NCBI GenBank assembly: GCA_003725585.1
Contig: RJMB01000010.1
Location: forward strand, 62,001-126,000
From: Halostreptopolyspora alba
Lineage (GTDB): Bacteria > Actinomycetota > Actinomycetes > Streptosporangiales > Streptosporangiaceae
Length of the DNA stretch: 64,000 nt
Reading direction: 5' to 3'
In this document: piece after piece, positions 1 through 8,866 of the stretch
How the letters are laid out: the number at the start of each line of letters is the position of its first letter
How positions within the stretch are numbered: position 1 is the first letter of the stretch
Notes under the pieces: generated by a model
The model's database searches: none
The model's input: the letters and a program-made list of their open reading frames with translations, nothing else
Told to the model about the DNA's origin: nothing
Made by a program: the position numbers and the translations under genes

Positions 1-779
1 CCCAGTGGCGTGATGACACGGTCGGCGACCTCGTCGGTGTACCTGTTTCCGGTGGCCCGCTCGATGGCCATCGCCACCAGCACGAAGTTGGTGTTGGAGT
101 AGGCGACCTCGGACCCCGGTGCGAAATCCGGCCCCTCCTCGTTGGCGATCTCGACCAGTTCCTCGGGGGCGAAGCTCCGGTGGGGACTGTCGAGAACCTC
201 GGGCATCTCGCTGTTGTAGCTGAAGATCCCGCTCGTGTGACTCAGCAGCATCCGCAGCGTGGCGTCCTCGTTCTCGTCGAGCACCCCCGGCAGCAGTTCC
301 CCCACCGTGTCGTCGAGCGCGAACTCCCCCTCCTCGACCAGCTGTAGCGCGACAGCGGCGACGAAGGTCTTGGAGAGGCTGGCCACACGGAAGTGCGCGC
401 CGGGGTCGACGGGAGCGTTCGTCTCGCGGTCGGAGACCCCGGCGACCCCGTTCCAGCGGTCGCGGCCCGCCTCATTGCTCTCGACGAGTTCGGCGACGGC
501 CCCACTGGATCCTTCCTCGACCACCTCGTCCAGCGCCCGCTGTAGCTCGCTCCGCTCATCGGTGGAGATCCGGGGCGGGGCGGTGTCGTTCGACGCCTGG
601 GCACGTGAGGCGCCGGAGTCCCCTGTTGAGCCGTCCGGGCTCGGCCACGTCTGCACGACGACCGCCGTCGCCGCCACCACCAGCACACCGGTACCGGCGG
701 CCCATCGTTTCTTCCGCATCGAGAGGAATCGAAGCACGAAACTCCAGGTTTCGCGAACAATACCCACGAACACCGCCAC
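1..779 (-). CDS. Serine hydrolase of the class C beta-lactamase/DD-peptidase family (C-terminus cut off by window edge)
   Basis: The protein runs off the left edge, so only about 260 N-terminal residues are visible. It has a short basic N-terminus, a hydrophobic segment (GVLVVAATAVVVQ) and then the penicillin-recognising fold with the SxxK nucleophile motif SLSK and the second catalytic motif YSN. Membership of the beta-lactamase-related family is well supported; the substrate (peptidoglycan peptide, ester or other) is unknown. A GTG at 779 is preceded by GGGGAGAAG at good spacing, so I prefer it to the ATG at 719; both are in frame. Location is probably extracytoplasmic, membrane-tethered. 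It lies downstream of rho on the same strand, separated by hairpins, so it is probably its own transcript. Confidence 0.85.
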   Translation of the reverse strand, partial: MAVFVGIVRETWSFVLRFLSMRKKRWAAGTGVLVVAATAVVVQTWPSPDGSTGDSGASRAQASNDTAPPRISTDERSELQRALDEVVEEGSSGAVAELVESNEAGRDRWNGVAGVSDRETNAPVDPGAHFRVASLSKTFVAAVALQLVEEGEFALDDTVGELLPGVLDENEDATLRMLLSHTSGIFSYNSEMPEVLDSPHRSFAPEELVEIANEEGPDFAPGSEVAYSNTNFVLVAMAIERATGNRYTDEVADRVITPL

Positions 780-920
780 GAACGGAGACTTCTCCCCGTA
801 AGGTGACGAACTTCGGTGAATCCGACACAGCGCGCCCAACAGGTAACCGAGGGCGCGCCCCGCGACAGTGGAGACGAACCGACGTCCCGGGAACAACAGA
901 GGAGGGCGCACAAGGGTGCT

Positions 921-938
921 CCCCTCCCGCTCGGGAGG
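921..938. terminator. GC-rich hairpin between rho and the serine hydrolase
   Basis: CCCTCCC and GGGAGGG flank the tetraloop GCTC, a perfect 7-bp stem. It lies beyond the stronger hairpin that follows rho and may be part of the same termination region. No T-run follows it. Confidence 0.4.
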
Positions 939-991
939 GCCACGTCTCGACCATAGGCGCCGCCGCGGCCGAACACCGGGACACAACACGG

Positions 992-1022
992 GTGCCGCCG
1001 CGCCTTGGGCGCGCGGCGGCAC
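992..1022 (-). terminator. Hairpin immediately downstream of rho
   Basis: GTGCCGCCGCGC (992-1003) and GCGCGGCGGCAC (1011-1022) form a perfect 12-bp stem with a 7-nt loop, three bases after the rho stop codon. On the minus strand a weak T-containing stretch (GTGTTGTGT) follows. This is the usual U-poor form of actinobacterial terminator. Confidence 0.7.
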
Positions 1023-1025
1023 TCG

Positions 1026-3068
1026 CTAGTTGTCGTTGGGCCCCACGGTGGTCTTCTGCACCTGCATCAGGAACTCCGGGTTGCTCTTGGTGTCCTTCAT
1101 CTTCTCCAGGAGCAGCTCGAGCGCCTGCTGGGTGTCGAGCGCGTGTAGCACGCGGCGGAGCTTCCACACGATGTTGAGCTCCTCGTTCGACATCAGGATC
1201 TCCTCCTTGCGGGTGCTGGACGCGTCGACGTCCACGGCGGGGAAGATCCGCTTGTCGGCGAGCTGTCGGTTGAGCTTCAGCTCCATGTTGCCGGTGCCCT
1301 TGAACTCCTCGAAGATCACCTCGTCCATCCGCGAGCCGGTCTCGACCAACGCGGTGGCCAGGATCGTCAGGGATCCGCCGTTCTCGATGTTGCGAGCCGC
1401 GCCGAAGAAACGCTTGGGCGGGTAGAGCGCGGTGGAGTCGACACCGCCCGAGAGGATGCGCCCACTCGCCGGCGCGGCGAGGTTGTAGGCGCGCCCCAAC
1501 CGGGTGATGGAGTCGAGCAGCACGACGACGTCGATGCCCATCTCCACGAGACGCTTCGCCCGCTCGATGGCGAGCTCGGCGACCGTGGTGTGGTCCTCGG
1601 CCGGCCGGTCGAAGGTGGAGTTGATGACCTCCCCCTTGACCGTGCGCTGCATGTCGGTGACCTCCTCCGGCCGTTCGTCGACGAGGACGACCATGAGGTG
1701 GCACTCGGGATTGTTCTCGGTGATCGCGTTGGCGATCGACTGCAGCACCATCGTCTTACCGGCCTTCGGCGGCGAGACGATCAGACCACGCTGGCCCTTG
1801 CCGATCGGGGAGACCAGGTCGATGATGCGCGTGCCCAGGTCGCCGGGGTCGGACTCCAGCCGCAGCCGTTCCTGCGGGTACAGCGGAATCAGCTTGGAGA
1901 ACTCCGCCCTGCCCCGCGCCTGGTCCGGCGCCATCCCGTTGATGGTGTCGAGCCGAACGAGCGCGTTGAACTTCTCGCGGCGCTCACCCTCGCGCGGCTG
2001 ACGCACCGCGCCCGTGATGGCGTCTCCCTTGCGCAGGCCGTTCTTACGGACCTGGGCCAACGAGACGTAAACGTCGTTGGATCCCGGAAGGTAGCCGGTG
2101 GTGCGCACGAACGCGTAGTTGTCCAGGATGTCCAGGATGCCGGCGACCGGGAGCAGAACGTCGTCGTCGTTGACCACCGGCTCGTTGTCCTGCTGACGGT
2201 CGCGACCGCGACGGTCGCGGCGGTCGCGGCGACGCCCGCGACGGCGTCCGCCGCCGGAGTCGTCGTCACGGCCACCCTGCTGGTTGCCCTGGCCGCCACC
2301 CTGCTGGTTGCCCTGGCCGCTGTCCTGCGACTGGGTCTCGGCGCCGCCGTCCTCGCGACTGCCGCGGTTGCGACGGTTGCGCTGGCGATCGCGGCCGCCG
2401 CCCTGGCCGCCCTGGCCATTCTGGGACTCGGAGCCGCTCTTTTGGGGGGTGTTGGATGTCTTGGTCACGCTGCTCGCGGAACTAGAGGAGTCACTGCCAT
2501 CCGACGGCTGGTTCTGGTCACCGGAGTCGTCGCCTCGCCTGCGGGACGTCCGACGGTTTCGAGCGGGCTTCTCGGAGCGCTCGACCTGACCCGTCGCCTT
2601 CTCGCCCTTCGTGGCGGTGGCGCCGGCCGCGCCCTGCTCCGCTTCACCTTCCTTGGTTCTGCTCGCGGACGCGCCCGCGTCAGCGGCCTGGTGACCAGAC
2701 CGGGACGACGTGGCCGCGTCGTCGTCGGTGCCGCCGACCTTATCCTCATCGCCCTGCGTGGCGGGGGCGTTCGAGGATTTCGTTCCCGACTGGGCGGACA
2801 CGGGACCACCCTGCTTGGCTTCGATGGCGGCGATGATGTCGTTCTTGCGCATCCGCCCCGTACCCGTGATACCGAGGCTCGACGCCAGCCGCTGAAGCTC
2901 GGTCAACTTCAGCGCCGACAGCCCGGTTCCTCCGGAGCGGCGCCTCGACCGCGTGGACGCGTTCGTGTCTGATGAGGATGCCGGGTCGCCGGCTTCCGCA
3001 CCGGACACGGTTGGCTCGTTCTGCGCACTGACCGCCGCGTCCGTGTGGAGTTCGGTGGTGTCGCTCAC
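1026..3068 (-). CDS. rho: Transcription termination factor Rho with a large disordered N-terminal insertion
   Basis: 680 residues against about 420 for the E. coli protein. The order is: Rho_N/SAP-like helical domain (LSALKLTELQRLASSLGITG, around residues 50-80), a long Ser/Gly/Arg/Gln/Asp-rich low-complexity insertion (about 80-290, with RGG-like and NQQGG repeats), the cold-shock-like RNA-binding domain (PVAGILDILDNYAFVRTTGY), and the hexameric RecA-type ATPase with the P-loop SPPKAGKT. Rho tracks along untranslated RNA and releases RNA polymerase. Such insertions are known in actinobacterial Rho and contribute RNA binding. The GTG start at 3068 has GGAAGGA seven bases upstream. It is the last gene of the nrtL-lysA-hom-thrC-thrB-rho array but has a 408-bp leader of its own. 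Confidence 0.97.
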   Translation of the reverse strand: MSDTTELHTDAAVSAQNEPTVSGAEAGDPASSSDTNASTRSRRRSGGTGLSALKLTELQRLASSLGITGTGRMRKNDIIAAIEAKQGGPVSAQSGTKSSNAPATQGDEDKVGGTDDDAATSSRSGHQAADAGASASRTKEGEAEQGAAGATATKGEKATGQVERSEKPARNRRTSRRRGDDSGDQNQPSDGSDSSSSASSVTKTSNTPQKSGSESQNGQGGQGGGRDRQRNRRNRGSREDGGAETQSQDSGQGNQQGGGQGNQQGGRDDDSGGGRRRGRRRDRRDRRGRDRQQDNEPVVNDDDVLLPVAGILDILDNYAFVRTTGYLPGSNDVYVSLAQVRKNGLRKGDAITGAVRQPREGERREKFNALVRLDTINGMAPDQARGRAEFSKLIPLYPQERLRLESDPGDLGTRIIDLVSPIGKGQRGLIVSPPKAGKTMVLQSIANAITENNPECHLMVVLVDERPEEVTDMQRTVKGEVINSTFDRPAEDHTTVAELAIERAKRLVEMGIDVVVLLDSITRLGRAYNLAAPASGRILSGGVDSTALYPPKRFFGAARNIENGGSLTILATALVETGSRMDEVIFEEFKGTGNMELKLNRQLADKRIFPAVDVDASSTRKEEILMSNEELNIVWKLRRVLHALDTQQALELLLEKMKDTKSNPEFLMQVQKTTVGPNDN

Positions 3069-3476
3069 TAAGGGTCCTTCCCAAGGAGCGGGCCGAAGCC
3101 GTTATCGTCTCACGAACGGCCGGCCCGGTGGTGCGAACCGGCGGGGGCCGGGTCGGGCTTGCCCCATGCGGTATCGGGAACCGAGGTCCCTATCCAATCG
3201 CGGCAGGCTCTTGGCACGACCGGACATAGGGGCGATGAGCTCGGTAGTGCTGTCTGTGAACCGTCCCTCCGCCCTCACTGTGCGCGAAAGCGGCCTCGGT
3301 GGGGTGAGCGGAACGACGGGCACTCCGCGAACTCGACACAGTGGAAACCGTGCACAGCGCTCGCTTGGCCAATGCCAAAGGCGAGGAGGACGCGGAAAAC
3401 ACTGTGGCGGACGAGCACGCGCCCCGCAATGGGGCATCTGGTGCTTCACTCAGCCTAACACCACCGGAGCCCACAG
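3069..3476 (-). other. 408-bp rho leader/intergenic region
   Basis: No gene is supported here. Minus-strand transcription would give rho a long 5' leader, which fits the autogenous control by premature termination known for rho in other bacteria; I could not identify a convincing promoter or attenuator hairpin. The short overlapping open frames show no recognisable protein and no ribosome-binding site. Confidence 0.4.
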
Positions 3477-4460
3477 CTATTCCTCGACACAGGTCAATGA
3501 ACGGGGAGAACTGATCCACACCCCTGCCGGATCGATTTTTATGGGGCGTATGTGCCAACTCGTACCCGCCACCTCCGATATTGAATCAACGTGGTCCTGA
3601 CTGATTCGGCCAGCGTCCCCCGCCACGGCCTCCCCGGGTGAGGTTGTCAGCGCGAGGACCGTCGGACCGGCCCCCGAGATAACGGCGGGAATCCCCTCCC
3701 GTTCGCGCAGCTCACGGATTAGTCGAACGCTGGCCGGCATGGCCGGCTCCCGATAGCTCTGGTGCAGCTGGTCGGCGGTGGCGTCCAGCAACAGCTCGGG
3801 ATGACCGGTCACGGCCGCCACCAGCAACGCGGCGCGCCCCGCGGTGAACGAGGCGGCGCCGTACGGCACCGACTCGGGCAGCAGACCGCGCGCCGCCTCG
3901 GTGGACAGCCGCTCCTCGGGTACGCACACAACGGGACGTACCCGCGGCGACGGGGCCAGCGGCAACGCGCGCCACTCCTCCCCGGTGCGCCAAGCGAGGG
4001 TGAACCCCCCGTAGACGCAGGGCGCGACGTTGTCCGGGTGGCCCTCGATGCGAGCGGCGAGCTCGAACACCCGATCGCGATCCAGCTCGTCGCCCCCGTT
4101 CTCCCGGCCCAGCAGTACCCGCGCGGCGGTCACCCCCGCCACGATGGCCGAAGCCGAGGAGCCCAGGCCGCGGCCGTGCGGGACGCGGTTCACGCACTCC
4201 ACATCGACCCCCGGCAGCCGCTCGCCCTCCGCCTCGAAGGTCGCGCGCATGGCACGCACCACCAGGTGCGCGGCGTCGCGCGGCAGCTCGTCGGCGCCCT
4301 CGCCGTCGATCCGCACCGCGACGTGGTCGTCGCCGCGCACGGCGACCTCGACCTCGTCGTACAGCTCCAGCGCGAGACCCGCCGCGTCGAACCCCGGTCC
4401 GAGGTTGGCGCTGGTCGCGGGGGTACGCACCCGCACCCTCGTGGGACTCTGCTGGGACAT
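3477..4460 (-). CDS. thrB: Homoserine kinase
   Basis: 327 residues, normal for the GHMP kinase family. It phosphorylates L-homoserine with ATP to O-phosphohomoserine, the substrate of ThrC. The N-terminal part has the family start (TPATSANLGPGFDAAGLALE), the ATP-binding loop HGRGLGSSASA lies around residue 90, and a C-terminal GHMP motif (ISGAGPTVLAL) is present. ATG 4460 is chosen because GGAG lies seven bases upstream; the longer open frame adds 25 unlikely residues. It follows thrC by 88 bp on the same strand, as in other actinobacteria. Confidence 0.96.
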   Translation of the reverse strand: MSQQSPTRVRVRTPATSANLGPGFDAAGLALELYDEVEVAVRGDDHVAVRIDGEGADELPRDAAHLVVRAMRATFEAEGERLPGVDVECVNRVPHGRGLGSSASAIVAGVTAARVLLGRENGGDELDRDRVFELAARIEGHPDNVAPCVYGGFTLAWRTGEEWRALPLAPSPRVRPVVCVPEERLSTEAARGLLPESVPYGAASFTAGRAALLVAAVTGHPELLLDATADQLHQSYREPAMPASVRLIRELREREGIPAVISGAGPTVLALTTSPGEAVAGDAGRISQDHVDSISEVAGTSWHIRPIKIDPAGVWISSPRSLTCVEE

Positions 4461-4548
4461 GGGCTCACTCCGCGGTGTCGGGTACGGGTGGACGCCCGCG
4501 ACGGGTGGCCGGGACAACCGGGCGCCGCCCTCCACGGGTCGGGGGGAA

Positions 4549-5613
4549 TCAGGCCAGGCCGAGGGCGGTGGCCGCGGTGTGCGCGTCGACCGGCACGCTC
4601 GTGGCCGACGACGCCCCGGCCAGTGCCCAGTCGGGGTCCTTGAGCCCGTTCCCGGTCACCGTGCAGACAACACGCTGACCACGTTCGATCCGCCCAGCGG
4701 CGACCTCCTGGAGCAGCCCCGCGACGCTGGCCGCCGAGGCCAGCTCCACGAAGACCCCCTCCTGCGACGCCAGCATCCGGTAGGCCCCGAGGATCTGGCG
4801 GTCGGTCACCGAGCTGATGCCACCGCCGGACTCGTCGCGGGCGTGCTCGGCGTGGGTCCAGGAGGCGGGGTTGCCGATCCGGATCGCCGTGGCGATCGTG
4901 CGCGGCTGCGGCACGGGTTCCCCACTGACGATCGGCGCGGCGCCACTGGCCTGGAACCCGAACATGCGTGGCGCCCGGGTGGCCACACCGTCCTTGGCGT
5001 ACTCGGTGTAGCCCATCCAGTACGCGCTGATGTTTCCGGCGTTTCCGACGGGTAGGCAGTGCACATCGGGGGCGTCGCCCAGCGCGTCGACGACCTCGAA
5101 CGAGGCCGTCTTCTGACCCTGGAGCCGGTACGGGTTGACCGAGTTCACCAGCCCCACCGGGTAGTCGATGGACAGCTTACGGGCCAGCTCCAGGCAGTCG
5201 TCGAAGTTGCCCTCGACCTGTAGCAGCTTGGCCCCGTGCACCAGTGCCTGGGCCAGCTTGCCCATGGCGATCTTGCCCTGCGGTACGAGCACGGCGCAGG
5301 TCATGCCCGCGCGCACGGCGTAGGCGGCGGCGCTCGCGCTGGTGTTGCCGGTCGAGGCGCAGATGACCGCCTTCGCCCCCTCCTCGGCCGCCTTGGAGAT
5401 CGCCATGGTCATGCCGCGGTCCTTGAAGGAGCCGGTGGGGTTGAGCCCCTCGACCTTGAGGAACACCTCGCACCCCGTCAACTCCGAGATCCGCGTCGCC
5501 GGAACCAGTGGCGTTCCGCCCTCGCACAGGGTGACGACCGGGGTATTCGCGGTGAGAGGCAGGCGGTCGCGATACTCCTCGACGACACCCCGCCACGCCC
5601 GTGCCATGCTCAC
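4549..5613 (-). CDS. thrC: Threonine synthase
   Basis: 354 residues, a PLP-dependent fold-type II enzyme converting O-phosphohomoserine to threonine. The PLP lysine is in the motif [11 protein letters not shown]; a glycine/serine-rich phosphate loop ([14 protein letters not shown]) and [14 protein letters not shown] follow. This is the short (~350 aa) actinobacterial form, not the ~420-aa E. coli type. GTG 5613 has AAGGG seven bases upstream; ATG 5607 in the same frame is the alternative. It sits between hom and thrB, so three consecutive genes carry aspartate semialdehyde to threonine. Confidence 0.96.
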   Translation of the reverse strand: MSMARAWRGVVEEYRDRLPLTANTPVVTLCEGGTPLVPATRISELTGCEVFLKVEGLNPTGSFKDRGMTMAISKAAEEGAKAVICASTGNTSASAAAYAVRAGMTCAVLVPQGKIAMGKLAQALVHGAKLLQVEGNFDDCLELARKLSIDYPVGLVNSVNPYRLQGQKTASFEVVDALGDAPDVHCLPVGNAGNISAYWMGYTEYAKDGVATRAPRMFGFQASGAAPIVSGEPVPQPRTIATAIRIGNPASWTHAEHARDESGGGISSVTDRQILGAYRMLASQEGVFVELASAASVAGLLQEVAAGRIERGQRVVCTVTGNGLKDPDWALAGASSATSVPVDAHTAATALGLA

Positions 5614-5878
5614 GACAGGGCCCTTTCGGATGGTGTGGACACGACATTCTGTGTATCGCCGCGACGATGACGGCGCGCTCGCCCTGAACGGCGCCGGCGA
5701 TGAAGGCTCGGACGGCCGGCTCGCACGCACGCGGCCGCCCGGACACCCCTGAGTCTACGACCCTCCCGACGCCGTTGAAGACGCCGCTCGGGCATTTTCG
5801 CGCAGGTGGCGCGGACAGTTCACACCAGCCACGCACAGTGCCGTAACAGGCCGGCACCGCCGGGTACGGCGGGTACCG

Positions 5879-7177
5879 TCAGCCGTCCTCGCTGAACGCC
5901 TCGACCCGCATCACGCTGGCCACCGAGCGGACCATGTCCAGCGCGCGCAGTTGTTCGACCGTCGTCGCCAACGCGGCGTCGGGAGCCTGGTGACTGACCA
6001 ACACCAGCTGGGCGTCCTCCCCGGATCCCTCCTGCCGGACGTTCTTGATCGAGACTCCGTTGCCGGCGAACACCTCGGCGACGCGCGCCAGCACCCCGGG
6101 ACGGTCGGCCACGTCCAGCGCCACGTGGTAACGGGTGACGGTCTTGCCCACCTCGTGGACGGGCAGCCCGGTGTCGTGACCCCCCTCGCCCACGGACGTC
6201 GCGGCCAGCCGGTTGCGCGCCACCGCCACGAGGTCGCCGAGGATGGCGCTCGCGGTCGGCGTGCCGCCGGCGCCGGCGCCGTAGAACATCAGCCGCCCGG
6301 CGGACTCGGCCTCCACGAACACCGCGTTGTATGCCTCGTTGACCGTGGCCAGCGGGTGCTCGCGCGGCAGCATCACCGGGTGCACGCGCACCCCGATCGA
6401 GTCACCGGCCTCGGAGCGCTGGCAGATGGCCAGCATCTTCACCACGCACCCCATGGCCTTGGCGCTGGCGATGTCGCCCGCCGAGACATCGGTGATGCCC
6501 TCGCGGTGCACGTCGGCCGCTGTCACCCGCTGGGTGTGGAACGCCAGGCGGGCCAGGATCGCGGCCTTCGCCGCGGCGTCGAACCCCTCCACGTCGGCGG
6601 TTGGGTCGGCCTCGGCGTAACCCAGCTCCTGGGCCTCCTCCAGCGACTCCGCGAAGCCCGCGCCCTGCGTGTCCATCCGGTCGAGGATGAAGTTCGTGGT
6701 GCCGTTGACGATGCCGAGCACCCGGTGCACACGGTCACCGGCCAGCGAGTCGCGCACCGGCCGCAGCAGCGGGATCGCCCCCGCGACGGACGCCTCGTAG
6801 AAGACATCCACGCCAGCCTCACGGGCGGCGGCGTGGATCGTGGCCCCGTCCTCGGCCAACAGCGCCTTGTTCGCCGTGACCACCGACTTGCCGGACTTCA
6901 CCGCGGCGAGGATCAGCGAACGCGCCGGCTCGATCCCTCCGATGACCTCGACCACCACGTCGATGTCGGGACGCGTCACCAGGCTCATGGCGTCGGTGGT
7001 GAACAGCTGCGGGTCGAGCCCCGTGCCGCGGGCGCGCCCGACACGGCGCACCGCGACCCCTCCGATCTCCAGGGAAGTTCCAACGCGCGCGGAAAGCTCG
7101 GCCGACTGCTCGTTGATCAGCCGCACCACTTCGGCGCCCACAACGCCGCAACCGAGCAGCGCCACCTTCATCGCCAT
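5879..7177 (-). CDS. hom: Homoserine dehydrogenase with ACT domain
   Basis: 432 residues. It reduces aspartate semialdehyde to homoserine with NAD(P)H, the branch point between lysine and threonine/methionine. The Rossmann motif GCGVVGAEV opens the protein, the catalytic-domain motif TANKALLAE is near residue 105, and a C-terminal ACT domain (YHVALDVADRPGVLARVAEVF onwards, about 350-425) indicates threonine feedback control, as is established for this class. ATG 7177 is followed two codons later by another ATG. The gene is 75 bp downstream of lysA and upstream of thrC. Confidence 0.97.
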   Translation of the reverse strand: MAMKVALLGCGVVGAEVVRLINEQSAELSARVGTSLEIGGVAVRRVGRARGTGLDPQLFTTDAMSLVTRPDIDVVVEVIGGIEPARSLILAAVKSGKSVVTANKALLAEDGATIHAAAREAGVDVFYEASVAGAIPLLRPVRDSLAGDRVHRVLGIVNGTTNFILDRMDTQGAGFAESLEEAQELGYAEADPTADVEGFDAAAKAAILARLAFHTQRVTAADVHREGITDVSAGDIASAKAMGCVVKMLAICQRSEAGDSIGVRVHPVMLPREHPLATVNEAYNAVFVEAESAGRLMFYGAGAGGTPTASAILGDLVAVARNRLAATSVGEGGHDTGLPVHEVGKTVTRYHVALDVADRPGVLARVAEVFAGNGVSIKNVRQEGSGEDAQLVLVSHQAPDAALATTVEQLRALDMVRSVASVMRVEAFSEDG

Positions 7178-7252
7178 AAGGGGGTGACTCCCACTTCTCT
7201 CACGTCGTGTCTATCCGTACCGTCGCGGGCCGGGGACCTACGCCCGGCGGGT

Positions 7253-8644
7253 TCAGCCTACGTCCAGACGGAGCAGGTCCTCTTCGCTCTCCCTGCGCAT
7301 CAGAGTGCGTGCCGCACCGTCCCGCACCGCGACCAGGGCCGGGCGCGGCAGGTGGTTGTAGTTGCTGGCCATGGAGTAGCAGTAGGCACCCGTGGCCGCC
7401 ACCGCCACCAGGTCCCCCGGGCGGACGTCAGCGGGCAGATGCACGTCGTGCACGATGACGTCGCCGCTCTCGCAGTGCTTGCCGACCAGCCGCGACAGCA
7501 CGGGCTCGGCCTCGCTCACCCGTGACGCCAGCACGCAGGTGTACTCCGAGCCGTAGAGCGCGGTGCGGATGTTGTCGCTCATCCCGCCGTCCACGCTGAC
7601 GTAGGTGCGGATCCCCTCCACGTCCTTGACCGTGCCCACCCGGTACAGGGTGATCCCGCACGGTCCGGAGACGGCGCGCCCGGGCTCGACGGCCAGGCGC
7701 GGCACCGGAAGCCCGGCGGAGGCGCACTCGCGCCGGACGATCCCCAGCAGGCTCTCGGCGATACTCTTGGGCTCCAGCGGGTCGTCATCGGCGACGTAGG
7801 CGATCCCCAGCCCTCCGCCGAGGTCGAGCTCGGACAGCGTGACCCCGAGGTCGGTGTGGACCCGGGCGAGGAACCCGGTGACCCGACGCGCCGCGACCTC
7901 GAACCCGGCCGTGTCGAAGATCTGCGAGCCGATGTGGGAGTGCAGCCCGACGAGCTCGATGTGGCGGGCCGCGGCCACCCGGCGAACGGCCTCCATGGCG
8001 GCGCCCGTGCTCAGGGCGAGGCCGAACTTCTGGTCGTCGTGGGCGGTGGCCACGAACTCGTGGGTGTGCGCCTCGACCCCGGTGGTGACCCGGACGAGTA
8101 CCTCGGGGACGCGGCCGCGTTCGGCCGCGAGCCGTTCCAGACGTTCGATCTCGTCGAACGAGTCGACGATGATCCGGCCGACCCCCACGTCGATCGCGCG
8201 CGCCAGCTCCTCCTCGGACTTGTTGTTGCCGTGCATCCCGATCCGCTCCGGCGGGAAGTCGGCGGCCAGCGCGACCGAGAGCTCGCCCCCGCTGCACACG
8301 TCGAGCTTGAGGCCCTCCTCTCGCACCCACCGCGCGACCGCCTTGGTCAGCAGCGCCTTGCCCGCGTAGTAGACATCGGCCTCGCCGGCGCCGAAGGCGT
8401 TGCGGAAGTCGCGCGCCCGGGCGCGGAAGTCCGCCTCGTCCAGGACGAACAGCGGTGTCTGGTACTCGGCGGCGAGCTCGGACACCCCAACCCCGCCGAG
8501 CGTGATCTCACCGTCGACCCGGTCGGCCGTGCCGGGCCAGACGCGGGGATCGAGCGCGGTCAGGTCCCTCGGTGGGCGCGGCGGGTTCTCCTCGGGCAAC
8601 ACCTCCGCGTGGCGTGGGCCGGCGGGGTGGGCGTAACGGCTCAT
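7253..8644 (-). CDS. lysA: Diaminopimelate decarboxylase
   Basis: 463 residues. This is the last step of lysine synthesis: PLP-dependent decarboxylation of meso-diaminopimelate. The PLP lysine is in [21 protein letters not shown], the phosphate-binding [19 protein letters not shown] and the dimer-contributed CESGD motif are all present in order, so it should be active. I choose ATG 8644, with a GAGAG element about 8 bases upstream, over the in-frame GTG at 8653. In actinomycetes with meso-DAP cell walls the enzyme draws on the same pool as peptidoglycan synthesis. It is downstream of nrtL on the same strand. Confidence 0.97.
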   Translation of the reverse strand: MSRYAHPAGPRHAEVLPEENPPRPPRDLTALDPRVWPGTADRVDGEITLGGVGVSELAAEYQTPLFVLDEADFRARARDFRNAFGAGEADVYYAGKALLTKAVARWVREEGLKLDVCSGGELSVALAADFPPERIGMHGNNKSEEELARAIDVGVGRIIVDSFDEIERLERLAAERGRVPEVLVRVTTGVEAHTHEFVATAHDDQKFGLALSTGAAMEAVRRVAAARHIELVGLHSHIGSQIFDTAGFEVAARRVTGFLARVHTDLGVTLSELDLGGGLGIAYVADDDPLEPKSIAESLLGIVRRECASAGLPVPRLAVEPGRAVSGPCGITLYRVGTVKDVEGIRTYVSVDGGMSDNIRTALYGSEYTCVLASRVSEAEPVLSRLVGKHCESGDVIVHDVHLPADVRPGDLVAVAATGAYCYSMASNYNHLPRPALVAVRDGAARTLMRRESEEDLLRLDVG

Positions 8645-8866
8645 GGCTGACACTCTCGGCTGGTCGGTGGTTGTGGCACGGGCTTGTCCCCGGCGACGTG
8701 TCGTACGGAACAGCTCCTGGTTCGGCCGGACCGCACGGCCCCGGGTACGAACGCCCCCAACCGCACGGGGGCGTTGGTTCGGCTCTCACGGAGCGGACAG
8801 TCCCCGCTGTGGCCGGACTCCTCGTTCCGGCTCGTGGCAGACATGCGTGCCGGGCGTCCCGGACGG

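Noticed and set aside
1590-2972. Long plus-strand frame opposite rho (460 codons)
   Set aside because: It is the antisense shadow of rho, produced by GC-rich third positions; its hydrophobic repeats mirror the low-complexity insertion.
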